A stretch of 64,000 nt of DNA. Origin: an uncultured Microbacterium sp. GTDB lineage: Bacteria; Actinomycetota; Actinomycetes; Actinomycetales; Microbacteriaceae. The translations under genes were made by a program, and so were the position numbers. The DNA lies in NCBI RefSeq assembly GCF_943912325.1, contig NZ_CALTTX010000006.1, forward strand, positions 1-64,000, read 5' to 3'. Positions 8,523 through 17,690 of this stretch are shown here, one piece after another. The stretch's first letter is position 1. Every line of letters begins with the position of its first letter. A model generated the notes under the pieces. It did not search any database and was not told the DNA's origin. It saw nothing but the letters and a program-made list of their open reading frames with translations.

Positions 8523-9182
8523 TTATCGAACGGCCAGCATTACGTCGACGACGGCGTCGAGCACGGCGTCCACCTGGGCCTCGTCGTAGCCCCGTCGTTG
8601 CATGCGGAACGCGGCGCCGCGCACCTGGTCGGGAGTGACCGAGAAGCCTGATTCGAGGTAGTTGCGTAGTTTGTCGGCGACGAGGTCGACCTCGTCGAGG
8701 CGGTAGCCGAACCGGAGCCATCCCGCGCGACGGAACCGATGCCTCGGAGCGCGCGAGAGTCGGTCGAGGATCTCTTGTGCCTGGTCCCGAGCCTGATCGA
8801 CCCACTGCTGTGCGCCATCCCGAGAGATCGCCGCCTGACGCTCGCGATTCGCGAACGCGTCTTCGATCCGACCGAGCGCCGCGTCGACGGCCTCGATCGC
8901 GTAGCCGCGCTTGACGAGCGGGAAGGCCACCGCTCGTACGAGCGCGGCATCGATCCGCACACCGTCATCCCCAGCAGCGCCGAGTCCCCCGGCATCGAGG
9001 GGACCATCGACTTCGAAAGTCGCCCGCGCCCGCGACAAGAACGCGTCGACGGCCGCGGGCTCGTACCCACGCACGCGACCGCGGGTCAGCGGAAACGCGG
9101 TGCGCGCCGAGGGCGCCTGCGCCGAAGCATCCACCGTTTCCATCTCGTCTTCGTTGTCACGAACCTCGACGTCATCGCTCAT
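8523..9182 (-). CDS. DivIVA-domain protein
   Basis: The 219-residue acidic protein has three repeats of the DivIVA-type N-terminal motif: FPLTRGRVRGYEPAAVDAFLSRAR, FPLVKRGYAIEAVDAALGRIEDAF, and VRGAAFRMQRRGYDEAQVDAVLD near the C-terminus. These modules occur in actinobacterial cell-pole and septum proteins, but the long coiled coil of Wag31/DivIVA is absent, so it is not DivIVA itself. ATG at 9182 was chosen, with AGAGGTGG upstream; the frame extends further upstream over the cdsA end. It follows cdsA by 28 nt and is probably in the same operon. Confidence 0.75.
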   Translation of the reverse strand: MSDDVEVRDNEDEMETVDASAQAPSARTAFPLTRGRVRGYEPAAVDAFLSRARATFEVDGPLDAGGLGAAGDDGVRIDAALVRAVAFPLVKRGYAIEAVDAALGRIEDAFANRERQAAISRDGAQQWVDQARDQAQEILDRLSRAPRHRFRRAGWLRFGYRLDEVDLVADKLRNYLESGFSVTPDQVRGAAFRMQRRGYDEAQVDAVLDAVVDVMLAVR

Positions 9183-9210
9183 CGGAGCCACCTCTCCCGA
9201 AATAGCCCGG

Positions 9211-10215
9211 TCATGAACCCGCCAAGGGCGCCAGCAGAATGTAGAGGCCGAGTGCCGCAGGAGCCGACGGAAGAATCGAATCCAGACGATCGAGCACCCC
9301 GCCATGACCGGGCAGCCACGAACTCATGTCTTTGATGCCGAGGTTGCGCTTGAGCATCGACTCTCCGAGGTCGCCGATCGTCGCCGTCGCCAGGATCACG
9401 AGACCGATCAGCACGCCCCAGTAGGGCGGAATCCCCAGTGCAAGCCAGGCGAACAGCACGCCCGCGATCGTCGCCGCGACCACCGCGCCCGCGAATCCTT
9501 CCCACGTCTTTTTGGGACTGATGAGAGGAGCCATCGGATGCTTGCCGAACGACAACCCCGACGCGTACGCGCCCGTGTCCGCAGCAACCGCGATCGCGAT
9601 GAAGGTGAGCACCCACCACTCGCCGTTGTCTTGCCGCAGCAGCAACAGCGCGAACGCCGTCGAGCACGGCACATACACCTGCACGAACGCGCCCGTCAGC
9701 ACGTCGTTGATCACCGCGCCATACGTGCGGCCGTCGCGCGCCGCCATTTGCGCGATGAGCCGCCAGAGCACGATCACGCTCAGATCGACGAACACGAACG
9801 TCCAGGTCAGGTCGTGATCGGCGAAGAAGGCGATCACAACGAGAGCGGCGCCGAGCACGAGCTGCGGAATCAGGTCGATCTTGCGGCCCGCGGCTTGAAG
9901 AGCACGCGTCAGCTCGAACGTTCCGAAGACAGCGGCCGCGACAGCAAACGGCACGAAGAGCCACTTGATGAAGAGCAGCGTGCCGAGCACCACGGCACCG
10001 AAGGCGAGTCCGATGAGGATCGCAAGAATCAGGTTGCGGCCGGCGCGCGCCGTGATGCGATCGTTGGCCTCTTCGAACTGATCGCGCGCGTGCGCGACTT
10101 GCGACTCGAAATCGGTGCGCGCTTGCCGGATGTGGGCGTGCAACGAGCCTTCCGACGCCGCCGGGCGGCGCTCATCGGGCGCTTCGGGGCCGCCGTCGGG
10201 CTGGTCGTCACTCAT
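9211..10215 (-). CDS. cdsA: Phosphatidate cytidylyltransferase
   Basis: The 334-residue membrane protein should make CDP-diacylglycerol from phosphatidate and CTP for phospholipid synthesis. It has an N-terminal charged cytoplasmic extension (about 60 residues), then about eight hydrophobic spans. The family signature is at the C-terminal third: PKKTWEGFAGAV and then GDLGESMLKRNLGIKDMSSWLPGHGGVLDRLDS. It lies in the common order pyrH-frr-cdsA. The ATG at 10215 has no clear Shine-Dalgarno, and GATATT lies exactly 6 nt upstream, so it may have its own leaderless promoter besides read-through from frr. Confidence 0.93.
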   Translation of the reverse strand: MSDDQPDGGPEAPDERRPAASEGSLHAHIRQARTDFESQVAHARDQFEEANDRITARAGRNLILAILIGLAFGAVVLGTLLFIKWLFVPFAVAAAVFGTFELTRALQAAGRKIDLIPQLVLGAALVVIAFFADHDLTWTFVFVDLSVIVLWRLIAQMAARDGRTYGAVINDVLTGAFVQVYVPCSTAFALLLLRQDNGEWWVLTFIAIAVAADTGAYASGLSFGKHPMAPLISPKKTWEGFAGAVVAATIAGVLFAWLALGIPPYWGVLIGLVILATATIGDLGESMLKRNLGIKDMSSWLPGHGGVLDRLDSILPSAPAALGLYILLAPLAGS

Positions 10216-10251
10216 GGGAGGAATATCCGTCGTGCGCTCGTCGAACGACGC

Positions 10252-10806
10252 TCAGACCTCGAGCAGCTCGGCCTCTTTGCGCTTGAGCGCCTCGTCGATC
10301 TGCTCGACGTGCGCACGCGTGAGCACATCGAGCTCCTTCTCGCCGCGAGCGACCTCGTCTTCACCGATCTCGGACTTGAGAGCGTCGAGGTCGTCCTTAC
10401 CCTTGCGACGAATGCCGCGGACGTGAACCTTCGCGTCCTCTGCCTTGCCGCGCACGATCTTGACGAACTCCTTGCGGCGCTCTTCGGTGAGCTCGGGCAT
10501 CGTCACGCGCACGAGGTTGCCATCGTTCGTGGGGTTCGCACCGAGGTTCGGGGTGTCGCGAATCGCCTGCTCGATCGCCTTGAGCGCCGACTTGTCGTAG
10601 GGCGTCACAACGATCGTGCGAGCTTCGGGGTTGTTGAGCGACGCGAGCTGCGCGAGCGGCGTGGGCGTGCCGTAGTAGTCGACGAGGATCTTCTGGAACA
10701 GCTGCGGGTTCGCGCGTCCCGTGCGCACGGTCGCGAAGTCGTCTTTGGCTGCCTCCACGGCCCGATCCATGCGGGTGCTCGTCTCTGTCAGGACGTCTGC
10801 GATCAC
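10252..10806 (-). CDS. frr: Ribosome recycling factor
   Basis: The 184-residue protein is the usual length for RRF, which with EF-G splits post-termination ribosomes. Conserved blocks include VRTGRANPQLFQKILVDYYGTPTPLAQLASL, ARTIVVTPYDKSALKAIEQAI and LTEERRKEFVKIVRGKAEDAKVHVRGIRR. Start is GTG at 10806, with GAGAGGAG upstream at good spacing. It lies 109 nt downstream of pyrH and 36 nt upstream of cdsA. Confidence 0.97.
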   Translation of the reverse strand: MIADVLTETSTRMDRAVEAAKDDFATVRTGRANPQLFQKILVDYYGTPTPLAQLASLNNPEARTIVVTPYDKSALKAIEQAIRDTPNLGANPTNDGNLVRVTMPELTEERRKEFVKIVRGKAEDAKVHVRGIRRKGKDDLDALKSEIGEDEVARGEKELDVLTRAHVEQIDEALKRKEAELLEV

Positions 10807-10915
10807 GGCGCAGCTCCTCTCATCGTGCCGGCGCGAGCCGGAATGGGGGTGAGGCGGAGAATCCTGCAGACAGGATGCCTCAGCTGTTCAGTCTACGTGA
10901 GGGTGTGACGGATCC

Positions 10916-11632
10916 TCAGGCACGCACGAGCGTGCCGATGGGCTCGCCGAGCAATGCGCGAGTGACGTTGCCGGCCGGTTCCATGCCGAACACGCGCATG
11001 TCGATGCGGTTGTCCATGCAGAGGCTGAACGCCGTCGAGTCGACGACCTTGAGGCCCTTCTGCAGGGCGTCGGCGTAGGTGATCTCGTCGATGCGTGTCG
11101 CCGAGGCATCCTTCTTCGGATCCGCCGTGTAGACCGCATCGACGCCGTTCTTCGCGACGAGCACTTCGCTTGCCCCGATCTCGAGCGCGCGCTGCGCCGC
11201 GACCGTGTCGGTCGAGAAGTACGGAAGCCCCGCTCCCGCACCGAAGATCACTACGCGGCCCTTCTCCATGTGGCGCTGCGCGCGGCGCGGAATGTACGGC
11301 TCGGCGACCTGTGTCATGGCGATCGCGGACTGCACCCGCGTTGCCGCGCCCGCCTGCTCGAGGAAGTCCTGCAGGGCGAGAGCGTTCATGACGGTGCCGA
11401 GCATGCCCATATAGTCGGCGCGGCCACGATCCATGCCACGCTGGCTGAGCTCCGCACCGCGGAAGAAGTTGCCGCCGCCGACCACGATCGCGATCTCGAC
11501 GCGATCGACCGCGTCGGCGATGTCGCGCGCGATCTGGCTCACGACGTCGGGATTCACCCCGAGCGAGCCACCTCCGAACGCCTCCCCCGAAAGCTTCAAC
11601 AGCACACGTCGCCGGCCGGTGGTCTCTGTCAT
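10916..11632 (-). CDS. pyrH: UMP kinase (uridylate kinase)
   Basis: The 238-residue amino-acid-kinase-fold enzyme phosphorylates UMP to UDP. Visible motifs are RVLLKLSGEAFGG (phosphate loop), VVGGGNFFRGAEL, the DYMGMLGTVMNALALQDFLE block and the C-terminal TAFSLCMDNRIDMRVFGM. Length is normal. The ATG at 11632 has AAAGGG upstream. A strong stem-loop separates it from tsf, so it probably heads a pyrH-frr-cdsA transcript. Confidence 0.97.
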   Translation of the reverse strand: MTETTGRRRVLLKLSGEAFGGGSLGVNPDVVSQIARDIADAVDRVEIAIVVGGGNFFRGAELSQRGMDRGRADYMGMLGTVMNALALQDFLEQAGAATRVQSAIAMTQVAEPYIPRRAQRHMEKGRVVIFGAGAGLPYFSTDTVAAQRALEIGASEVLVAKNGVDAVYTADPKKDASATRIDEITYADALQKGLKVVDSTAFSLCMDNRIDMRVFGMEPAGNVTRALLGEPIGTLVRA

Positions 11633-11689
11633 GCGGAACGCCCTTTCGTCTGAGACAACTTACCGCGCGACCGGATGCCGCGCAGACGG

Positions 11690-11720
11690 AAGGCCCGCAC
11701 CGACGAACGGTGCGGGCCTT
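11690..11720 (-). terminator. Stem-loop terminator after rpsB-tsf
   Basis: A perfect 12-bp inverted repeat (AAGGCCCGCACC / GGTGCGGGCCTT) with a 7-nt loop lies 10 bases downstream of the tsf stop. Only short T runs follow. Position and stem stability support termination of the rpsB-tsf transcript. Confidence 0.75.
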
Positions 11721-11730
11721 CTCGCGATAC

Positions 11731-12558
11731 TTACGCGCCGACCTTGAAGCGGGCGAAGTCGGTGACCGTGATGCCGGCGTCCTTCGCGACCTGGGCGACC
11801 GACAACTTGTTGTCTTTCGCGTAGTCCTGGTCGAGCAGGGCGACCTGCTTGAAGAACGCGTTGACGCGGCCCTCGACGATCTTCGGCAGTGCTGCCTCGG
11901 GCTTGCCCTCGTTGCGCGAGATCTCGGTGACGATCTCGCGCTCCTTCTCGACCTCGGCCGCGGGAACATCGTCGCGCGTGAGGTACGAGGGGTTCGCGAA
12001 CGAGATGTGCTGCGCGATCGAGCGAGCCGTCTCGGCGTCGGAGCCCGTGTAAGCAACGACGACACCGATCTGCGGCGGCAGGTCCTTGCTGGTCTTGTGC
12101 AGGTAGATCTCGAACGCGTCGCCCGAGAGCGTACGCACACGACGCAGCTCGATCTTCTCGCCGAGGATCGCGGCCTCGTCGTTGATAAGCTGCTCGACGG
12201 TCTGACCCGCGGCGTCGGCCGCGAGGGCCTGCTCGACCGAGTCCGCGTCAACGGCCGCGGCAGCGCCGAGCACCTTGTCGGCGAGCGCGATGAACTTGTC
12301 GTTCTTGGCGACGAAGTCGGTCTCGGTGTTGAGCTCGAGGATCGTGACCTTGCCATCGTGCTCGCTCGCCGCGACGAGGCCTTCGCTCGTCGAGCGGTCA
12401 GCGCGCTTCGCGTTGCCCTTCGCGCCCTTCAGGCGCAGGATCTCAACGGCCTTTTCGAGGTCGCCGTCGGCCTCCTCGAGCGCCTTCTTGGTGTCGACCA
12501 TTCCCGTGCCCAGCTGCTCGCGCAGGGTCTTGATGTCAGCGATGGTGAAGTTAGCCAT
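11731..12558 (-). CDS. tsf: Translation elongation factor Ts
   Basis: The 275-residue protein is the nucleotide-exchange factor for EF-Tu. It begins MANFTIADIKTLREQLGTGMVDTKKALEEADGDLEKA, the UBA-like N-terminal domain, followed by the TDFVAKNDKF motif that contacts EF-Tu and a complete C-terminal domain. It lies downstream of rpsB, the classical arrangement, with a stem-loop in the 95-nt gap that could adjust its expression relative to rpsB. Confidence 0.97.
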   Translation of the reverse strand: MANFTIADIKTLREQLGTGMVDTKKALEEADGDLEKAVEILRLKGAKGNAKRADRSTSEGLVAASEHDGKVTILELNTETDFVAKNDKFIALADKVLGAAAAVDADSVEQALAADAAGQTVEQLINDEAAILGEKIELRRVRTLSGDAFEIYLHKTSKDLPPQIGVVVAYTGSDAETARSIAQHISFANPSYLTRDDVPAAEVEKEREIVTEISRNEGKPEAALPKIVEGRVNAFFKQVALLDQDYAKDNKLSVAQVAKDAGITVTDFARFKVGA

Positions 12559-12596
12559 GTGAGGGCTCCTTGATCGTGGGGATCGTAAACGTGATG

Positions 12597-12643
12597 GTGA
12601 GGTGGCACCGGACCCGCCGAAGCGAGCGCCGATGCCACCTCAC
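12597..12643 (-). promoter_or_regulatory. Stem-loop in the rpsB-tsf intergenic region
   Basis: An exact 11-bp inverted repeat (GTGAGGTGGCA / TGCCACCTCAC) encloses a 25-nt loop between rpsB and tsf. It could be a partial terminator or an RNA-processing or stability element; the sequence does not decide between these. Confidence 0.5.
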
Positions 12644-12653
12644 ACGGGGTCTC

Positions 12654-13565
12654 TTAGGCGCTGGCGGTCTCTTCGGCGGCGGCGACCTCGGTCGCCTCCG
12701 TGCCGGCCTCGTCGGCGACGGCGGCGTCGTGAGCTGCGGCAGCGGCCTCGTCAGCGGGCGTCTCGGCGCTCGCCTCGGAAACGGCGGCGTCGCCCTCGAC
12801 GACGGGGCTCTGCTCGAGCAGCTCGCGCTCCCACTCGGCGAGGGGCTCGGCTGCTTCGGCCTCGCCCGCGGGCTGGTGGCGCTGGATCAGGCCCTCGGCC
12901 GCTGCGTCGGCGATGATGCGCGTGAGCAGGCCCACCGAGCGGATCGCGTCGTCGTTGCCGGGGATCGGGTACTGGAACTCGTCGGGGTCGGCGTTCGTGT
13001 CGAGGATGCCGATGACGGGGATGCCGAGCTTCTTGGCCTCATCCACCGCCAGGTGCTCGCGCTTGGCGTCGACGACCCAGATGGCCGACGGCGTCTTCTG
13101 CAGGTTGCGGATACCGCCGAGCGACTTGTGCAGCTTGTCGAGCTCGCGCTTCTTGATCAGCAGTTCCTTCTTGGTGAAGCCGCTGGCCGAGGGGTTCTCG
13201 TAGTCGAGCTCCTCGAGCTCCTTCATGCGCGCGAGGCGCTTCGAGACCGTCGAGAAGTTCGTCAGCAGACCGCCGAGCCAGCGCTGGTTGACGTAGGGCT
13301 GGCCGACGCGCGTCGACTGCTCGGCGATGACTTCCTGAGCCTGCTTCTTGGTGCCGACGAAGAGGATCGTGCCGCCGTGGGCGACCGTCTCTTTGACGAA
13401 GTCGTACGCCTTGTCGATGTACGACAGCGACTGCTGCAGGTCGATGATGTGAATGCCCGAGCGCTCGGTGAGGATGAAGCGTTTCACTTTCGGGTTCCAG
13501 CGGCGGGTCTGGTGTCCGAAGTGCACGCCCGAATCGAGCAGCTGGCGAATGGTGACGACGGCCAT
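12654..13565 (-). CDS. rpsB: 30S ribosomal protein S2
   Basis: The 303-residue protein starts MAVVTIRQLLDSGVHFGHQTRRWNPK and has the standard S2 core to about residue 235. A low-complexity Ala/Glu-rich acidic extension of about 65 residues follows, seen in many high-GC actinobacteria. The ATG at 13565 has AAGGAGAAC upstream; the frame upstream to 13760 is leader sequence. rpsB is the first gene of rpsB-tsf. Confidence 0.96.
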   Translation of the reverse strand: MAVVTIRQLLDSGVHFGHQTRRWNPKVKRFILTERSGIHIIDLQQSLSYIDKAYDFVKETVAHGGTILFVGTKKQAQEVIAEQSTRVGQPYVNQRWLGGLLTNFSTVSKRLARMKELEELDYENPSASGFTKKELLIKKRELDKLHKSLGGIRNLQKTPSAIWVVDAKREHLAVDEAKKLGIPVIGILDTNADPDEFQYPIPGNDDAIRSVGLLTRIIADAAAEGLIQRHQPAGEAEAAEPLAEWERELLEQSPVVEGDAAVSEASAETPADEAAAAAHDAAVADEAGTEATEVAAAEETASA

Positions 13566-13894
13566 GGCCGTTCTCCTTGTCGTTGCGGTTGTCTGCGCCG
13601 TCGGGTTCGACGGCACGCCTGGCGCCCGGCACACTCCCGCTCTCCGCTCTTTCGAGCGGCAAGACCGTGGGGGTATGTGCCACGCTCCACCGGACCCTTG
13701 GGTCGACGAGCAAACTGATTTACTCAATCTCGGTGGCGCGCTCTGGGCACGCGAAGTCATCTCTTTACGAGATGCCCTCCGAGTGTATCAGTGCGCCGCG
13801 CCGCATCGCCCTCCACATTCGCTCAATTTTCGCGGTGTCCACTGATTCGCTGCGCGTTGACCCGTCGATCGTGTCTCGGCGGCAGTGTCGAAGA
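13566..13894 (-). promoter_or_regulatory. rpsB leader and promoter region (329 bp, no gene)
   Basis: This region lies between divergent rpsB and the M23 peptidase gene. On the minus strand TGATACACT at 13782-13790 is an extended -10 element, giving a leader of about 210 nt. Within it are two hairpins: 13758-13774 (CATCTC-GTAAA-GAGATG) and 13644-13659 (CCGCTC-GAAA-GAGCGG, a GNRA tetraloop). Ribosomal protein S2 leaders are autoregulated in several bacteria, so these may serve that purpose; this is inference. No ORF here looks real. Confidence 0.5.
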
Positions 13895-14533
13895 ATGGAT
13901 GCTTCACACTCGGCGCGGCCCGCAGGCGCGCGCACGCGCGCTCTCGCCGTCCTGCTCCTCCTGCTCACGACGGGGTTGGCGCTCTCCCCGCCCGCCGCGG
14001 CCGCCGCCCTCGTTTCCCCGCGAGAGCCCGCGGTAGTCGAGCCCGACGATCGCGCGGACGCTGACGGCGAAGCATCCACTCCCCGCTGGGATTGGCCGCT
14101 TCCCGCGCCACATCGAGTTGCCACGGCGTACGAGGCGCCAGCGCATGACTACGGCCCCGGTCACCGCGGTATCGACATTGAGGCGCCCAGCAGCAGGGGG
14201 CCCAGCAGCGGCGCGCCGGGCGAGTCGGCAGAAGCCGAGGTGACGGCTCCGGATGCCGGCACGGTAGCGTTCGCGGGCTCGGTCGCGGGCCGGGGTGTCG
14301 TGACGATCGATCATGGCGGCGGCCTCGTCTCGACGCTCGAGCCCGTCGTACCTCTCGTTGCCGCCGGGGATGTCGTCGCACGCGGCGAGGCGATCGGGAC
14401 TCTGTCGACTGGGGGGCACGCTCCCCCGGGTCAGCTTCACCTCGGGGCGCGCCTCGACGGCGAGTACATCAATCCTCTGCGCTTGCTCGGGGACCTGCCG
14501 TGGGCCGTGCTCTTGCCGTGTTGCACGGGGTGA
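13895..14533 (+). CDS. M23-family peptidoglycan peptidase, secreted
   Basis: The 212-residue protein has a signal peptide (ALAVLLLLLTTGLALSPPAAAAA, about 15-37) and a C-terminal LytM/M23 domain. Zinc-ligand motifs are partly visible: HRGIDIEAP (His/Asp pair) and QLHLGARLDGEYINP (the HxH-like end, here LHLG). The expected H..G..T.Y.H segment reads DHGGGLVSTLEPV, so one catalytic His may be lost and the domain may be non-catalytic. The ATG at 13895 was chosen because the signal peptide follows directly. It is divergent from rpsB and convergent with xerC. Confidence 0.75.
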   Translation: MDASHSARPAGARTRALAVLLLLLTTGLALSPPAAAAALVSPREPAVVEPDDRADADGEASTPRWDWPLPAPHRVATAYEAPAHDYGPGHRGIDIEAPSSRGPSSGAPGESAEAEVTAPDAGTVAFAGSVAGRGVVTIDHGGGLVSTLEPVVPLVAAGDVVARGEAIGTLSTGGHAPPGQLHLGARLDGEYINPLRLLGDLPWAVLLPCCTG

Positions 14534-14554
14534 CGGAACGACCGCGCACACGGA

Positions 14555-15574
14555 TCAGGCGCGGGGGTGCGCCTGACGATAGGCCGCGGTGAGTCGCTCG
14601 CTCGAGACGTGCGTGTAGATCTGGGTCGTACCGAGGCTCGCGTGCCCGAGCATCTCTTGCACGCTACGCAGGTCGGCGCCGCCATCGAGCAGGTGTGTCG
14701 CGGCGGTGTGCCGCAGCGCGTGGGGGCCGACGCGCTCGACGCCGAGCGCGGGGGCGAGCCGTGCCGAGACGAGCGTGTAGACGGTGCGCGGGCTCAGTCG
14801 GCTACCGCGTGCGCCCACGAAAACAGCAGCGCCCGTTGCCGCGGTTTCGAGTGCGGGGCGGCCCTCGTCGAGCCACCGTTGCAGGGCGGCACGCGCGGGG
14901 GCGCCGATCGGCACCACACGCTCTTTCGATCCCTTGCCCAACACTCGGACGGTGCCCTGCGCGAGGTCGAGATCGCCGAGGTCGAGGCCGCAGAGCTCCG
15001 AGACGCGCAGCGCTCCCGCATAGAGCAGTTCGAGCACGGCGCGATCCCGCAGGGCGACTGCGCGAGCGGGATCGTCGCCGTCGCTGTGTGCGCCGTGTCT
15101 GCGCTCAGCGCCGCGCTCGTCGTCAGGGTGCTCCTCACGACCGTCGGGCATCGCATCGAAGAGGGCGCTCATCGCGTCGCGCGTCGCGACGACCGGGAGT
15201 GTGCGCAGCCGACGGGGTGTGGCGAGCCGCACACTCGGATCGACCTGAACTCGGCCCTCGTCGATGGCCCAGCGAAAGAACGTTCGCGCCGACGCGGTTC
15301 GCCGCGCCAGGGTCGAGCGGGCGACGCCGGCATCGACGGCGCGCCCGAGCCACTCGCGCAGCACCTCGATGTCGGTCGCGGCGGGCGTGCCGGCCCCCAG
15401 CGACGCTGCCGTCACCCCGAGATCGCGCAGGTCACTGCCGTAGCCGCGGACGGTCGCGGGCGAAAGGCGACGCACAAGCGCCAGGTGATGGTCGAAGTCG
15501 GCGATCGCGCTCGCCCACGCCGCGGTCAGCGCACCCGAGGGGATCGGTTGGGCTGGCGGGCGAGAAGCAGTCAC
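14555..15574 (-). CDS. xerC: Tyrosine recombinase XerC
   Basis: The 339-residue protein has a SAM-like N-terminal DNA-binding domain (FDHHLALVRRLSPATVRGYGSDLRDL) and a catalytic domain with the expected residues: Arg in LLYAGALRVSELCGLDLGD, HALRHTAATHLLDGG, GHASLGTTQIYTHV with the nucleophilic Tyr. XerC with XerD resolves chromosome dimers at dif. An insert of about 30 residues (DDERGAERRHGAHSDGDD) sits in the catalytic domain. The GTG at 15574 begins 55 nt after the dprA remnant, the usual dprA-xerC order, which supports a housekeeping Xer protein rather than a mobile integrase. Confidence 0.9.
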   Translation of the reverse strand: MTASRPPAQPIPSGALTAAWASAIADFDHHLALVRRLSPATVRGYGSDLRDLGVTAASLGAGTPAATDIEVLREWLGRAVDAGVARSTLARRTASARTFFRWAIDEGRVQVDPSVRLATPRRLRTLPVVATRDAMSALFDAMPDGREEHPDDERGAERRHGAHSDGDDPARAVALRDRAVLELLYAGALRVSELCGLDLGDLDLAQGTVRVLGKGSKERVVPIGAPARAALQRWLDEGRPALETAATGAAVFVGARGSRLSPRTVYTLVSARLAPALGVERVGPHALRHTAATHLLDGGADLRSVQEMLGHASLGTTQIYTHVSSERLTAAYRQAHPRA

Positions 15575-15629
15575 ATCTCGAGGATGCCGCGTTCTCGCGC
15601 CGCGGGCGCGCGGCTCGCCGTCTCGCGCC

Positions 15630-16418
15630 TCAGCGTCGCGTGGGGACGGCGCGCCATCCGGCGTCGTCGCGCGTCGCTTCGCCCTCGAGTTCGAGCAGGC
15701 CGAGCCGCTGTTCGACCGACGCGCGCGTCATGCCGGCGCGCCGCGCGATCTCCTCGACCGAGCGTGCCGCACGCGTGCTCAGGGCGTCGTGAACGCGCGA
15801 GGCGTCGTCGGTGCGCTCGGCGAGGCCCGGCGACGATGCCGTAGCACCGGACGACTTCCGCACCGGTCCCGCGTCTGACGACTCCCCACCCACGAGTTCC
15901 GCGACGTCGTCGGGCGAGGTGATGCAGATCGCAGCTCCCTCGCGCAGCAATCGGTGGCACCCGAGCGATGCCGCCGACGTCACCGGTCCGGGCACCGCTC
16001 CCAGCGCCCGTCCGAGCGTCGCGGCGTGCGCCGCGGTGTTGAGCGACCCGCTGCGCGAGCCCGCCTCGACGACGACCGTCCCCGCGCTACTTGCGGCGAT
16101 GAGCCGGTTTCGCGCCAAGAATCGCCATTTCGTCGGTGCCGATCCGGGCGGGACCTCAGAGTAGACCGCGCCGCTCGCGGCGATCCGCTCGATCATCGCC
16201 GCGTGTCCCGCGGGGTACGACCGGTCGGCGCCACCGGCCAAGAAGGCCACGGTCGGAGCGCCCGTGCCGAGGCTCGCGCGGTGTGCAGCTCCATCGATCC
16301 CATAAGCCGCACCCGACACCACGGTGAGACCGCGACGCCCGGCACCCGCAGCGAGGTCTGCCGCAACATACTCGCCGTACGCGGTCGCCGCGCGCGCTCC
16401 CACGATCGCGACAAGCGC
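15630..16418 (-). pseudogene. dprA: dprA, C-terminal half (separated by island insertion)
   Basis: The reading frame begins, without its own N-terminal domain, at ALVAIVGARAATAYGEYVA, the first strand of the DprA Rossmann fold. It runs through VVSGAAYGIDGAAHRASL, GGADRSYPAGH, EVPPGSAPTKWRFLARNRLIAASS and VVVEAGSRSGSLNTAAHA to a C-terminal winged-helix (SVEEIARRAGMTRASVEQRLGLLELEG). The missing N-terminal half is found 12.6 kb away at 29014-29433 on the same strand. DprA loads RecA on incoming single-stranded DNA during transformation; the split should abolish it. Internal GTG starts exist (16403) but would give an incomplete fold. Confidence 0.9.
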
Positions 16419-16574
16419 GCCCTTTTGCGTCTGATGCAGGTTCCTTCGGGGTTCCAGGTGTCGTTGATCGTACAGGGAGCCTCGTTGGTGCCATCTCCTG
16501 ACTGGCGACGACTTGCGCTCGGTCCGTTGTTTCGCGTTAGATGCGTATTGTCTGCGTTTGATGGGAGTAAACGG

Positions 16575-17690
16575 GTGGTTTCAGGGATGACGGCGCATGG
16601 TGTTGCGGGGCTGTATCTGGCCTCGGGCGTGTCGTTGTTGCGTGCCGAGGAGTCCGTGTTCGAGGCGATGGTGACGGGTTGGCGGGCACAGCAGATGGGC
16701 GGGCGCGGTCTGCGCGAGGACTACGTGACCGGGACGGTGCGCGCGGTCCGGCAGTTCCATACGCACGCGGGCACGTGGCCGTGGTTGTGGTCGGCGGGCC
16801 TGTTCGATGAGTGGATGATGGATCTGGTGTCGGTGCGGCAGTTGGCGCCGTCGACGATCCGCGGCTATCAGTTGGCGGTGCGGCAGTTCTGCGACTACCT
16901 CACCTCGGAGCACTACGGGTGGGTGGCAGAGTGCGAGCTGCGGTTCGGAACGCACCCGGTGCAGGTCTGCCACGACTGGAACACGACCCGGCATCTGCAG
17001 GACTACGAGGGCCGGCCGGGGCGGCGACCGTTGACGCGAGACGAGTTGCAGGCGCTGTTCGACCGCGCCGACGCGGAGGTCGAGCGGTGCCTGGAGAGTG
17101 GCCGCAAGGGCGCGTTGCCAGCGTATCGGGACGCGGTGCTGCTGCGAGTGGCGTATGCGTGGGGGTTGCGGGCGAACGAGGCGGTTCATCTGGATGTGAC
17201 CGACTTCTACCGCAACGCGCACGCCCCGGAGTTCGGCGAGTTCGGGATGCTTCACGTCCGCCACGGAAAGTCGTCGCGGGGCGGCCCACCCAAGCGGCGA
17301 TCAGTGGTGACGCTGCGGGACTGGGCGGTGGAGGCGGTGCAGGACTATCTGGAGAACGTCTGGCCGCTGATGCGGCCGGACGGTGAGCGGGCGCTGTGGT
17401 TCTCGGAGCGCGGCACCCGGCTGCGGACGAGGGAGCTGTCGGACCGGTTCGCCGCCTACCGGGACGACCTCGGGTTCGACCGGGTGCTGTCTCCGCACGC
17501 GCTGCGGCACAGCTACGTGACGCATCTGATCGAGGAGGGCGTGGATCCGGTGTTCGTGCAGCGGCAGGTCGGGCATCAGCACCAGTCCACGACGTCGATC
17601 TACACCGGGGTCAGCGGCGACTTCGCGAACAAGATGATGCGGGATGCGTTGGAGCGGCTGCGGCCGCAGGAGGAAGGAGCGGGCCGATGA
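16575..17690 (+). CDS. Tyrosine-type site-specific recombinase of the island
   Basis: The 371-residue integrase has an N-terminal SAM-like core-binding domain (about 60-130, MDLVSVRQLAPSTIRGYQLAVRQFCDYL) and a catalytic domain with an apparently complete active site: Arg in YAWGLRANEAVHLDV, Lys in HVRHGKSSRGGPPKRR, HALRHSYVTHLIEEG (HxxR), GHQHQSTTSIYTGVSG with the nucleophilic Tyr. GTG at 16575 was chosen because GGGAG lies 7 nt before it; an ATG at 16587 is the alternative. It overlaps the next gene by ATGA and most likely drives insertion of the island. It differs from xerC in sequence and context. Confidence 0.88.
   Translation: MVSGMTAHGVAGLYLASGVSLLRAEESVFEAMVTGWRAQQMGGRGLREDYVTGTVRAVRQFHTHAGTWPWLWSAGLFDEWMMDLVSVRQLAPSTIRGYQLAVRQFCDYLTSEHYGWVAECELRFGTHPVQVCHDWNTTRHLQDYEGRPGRRPLTRDELQALFDRADAEVERCLESGRKGALPAYRDAVLLRVAYAWGLRANEAVHLDVTDFYRNAHAPEFGEFGMLHVRHGKSSRGGPPKRRSVVTLRDWAVEAVQDYLENVWPLMRPDGERALWFSERGTRLRTRELSDRFAAYRDDLGFDRVLSPHALRHSYVTHLIEEGVDPVFVQRQVGHQHQSTTSIYTGVSGDFANKMMRDALERLRPQEEGAGR

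Noticed and set aside
9304..10908. 534-codon plus-strand frame opposite cdsA and frr
   Set aside because: Antisense shadow of two well-supported genes.
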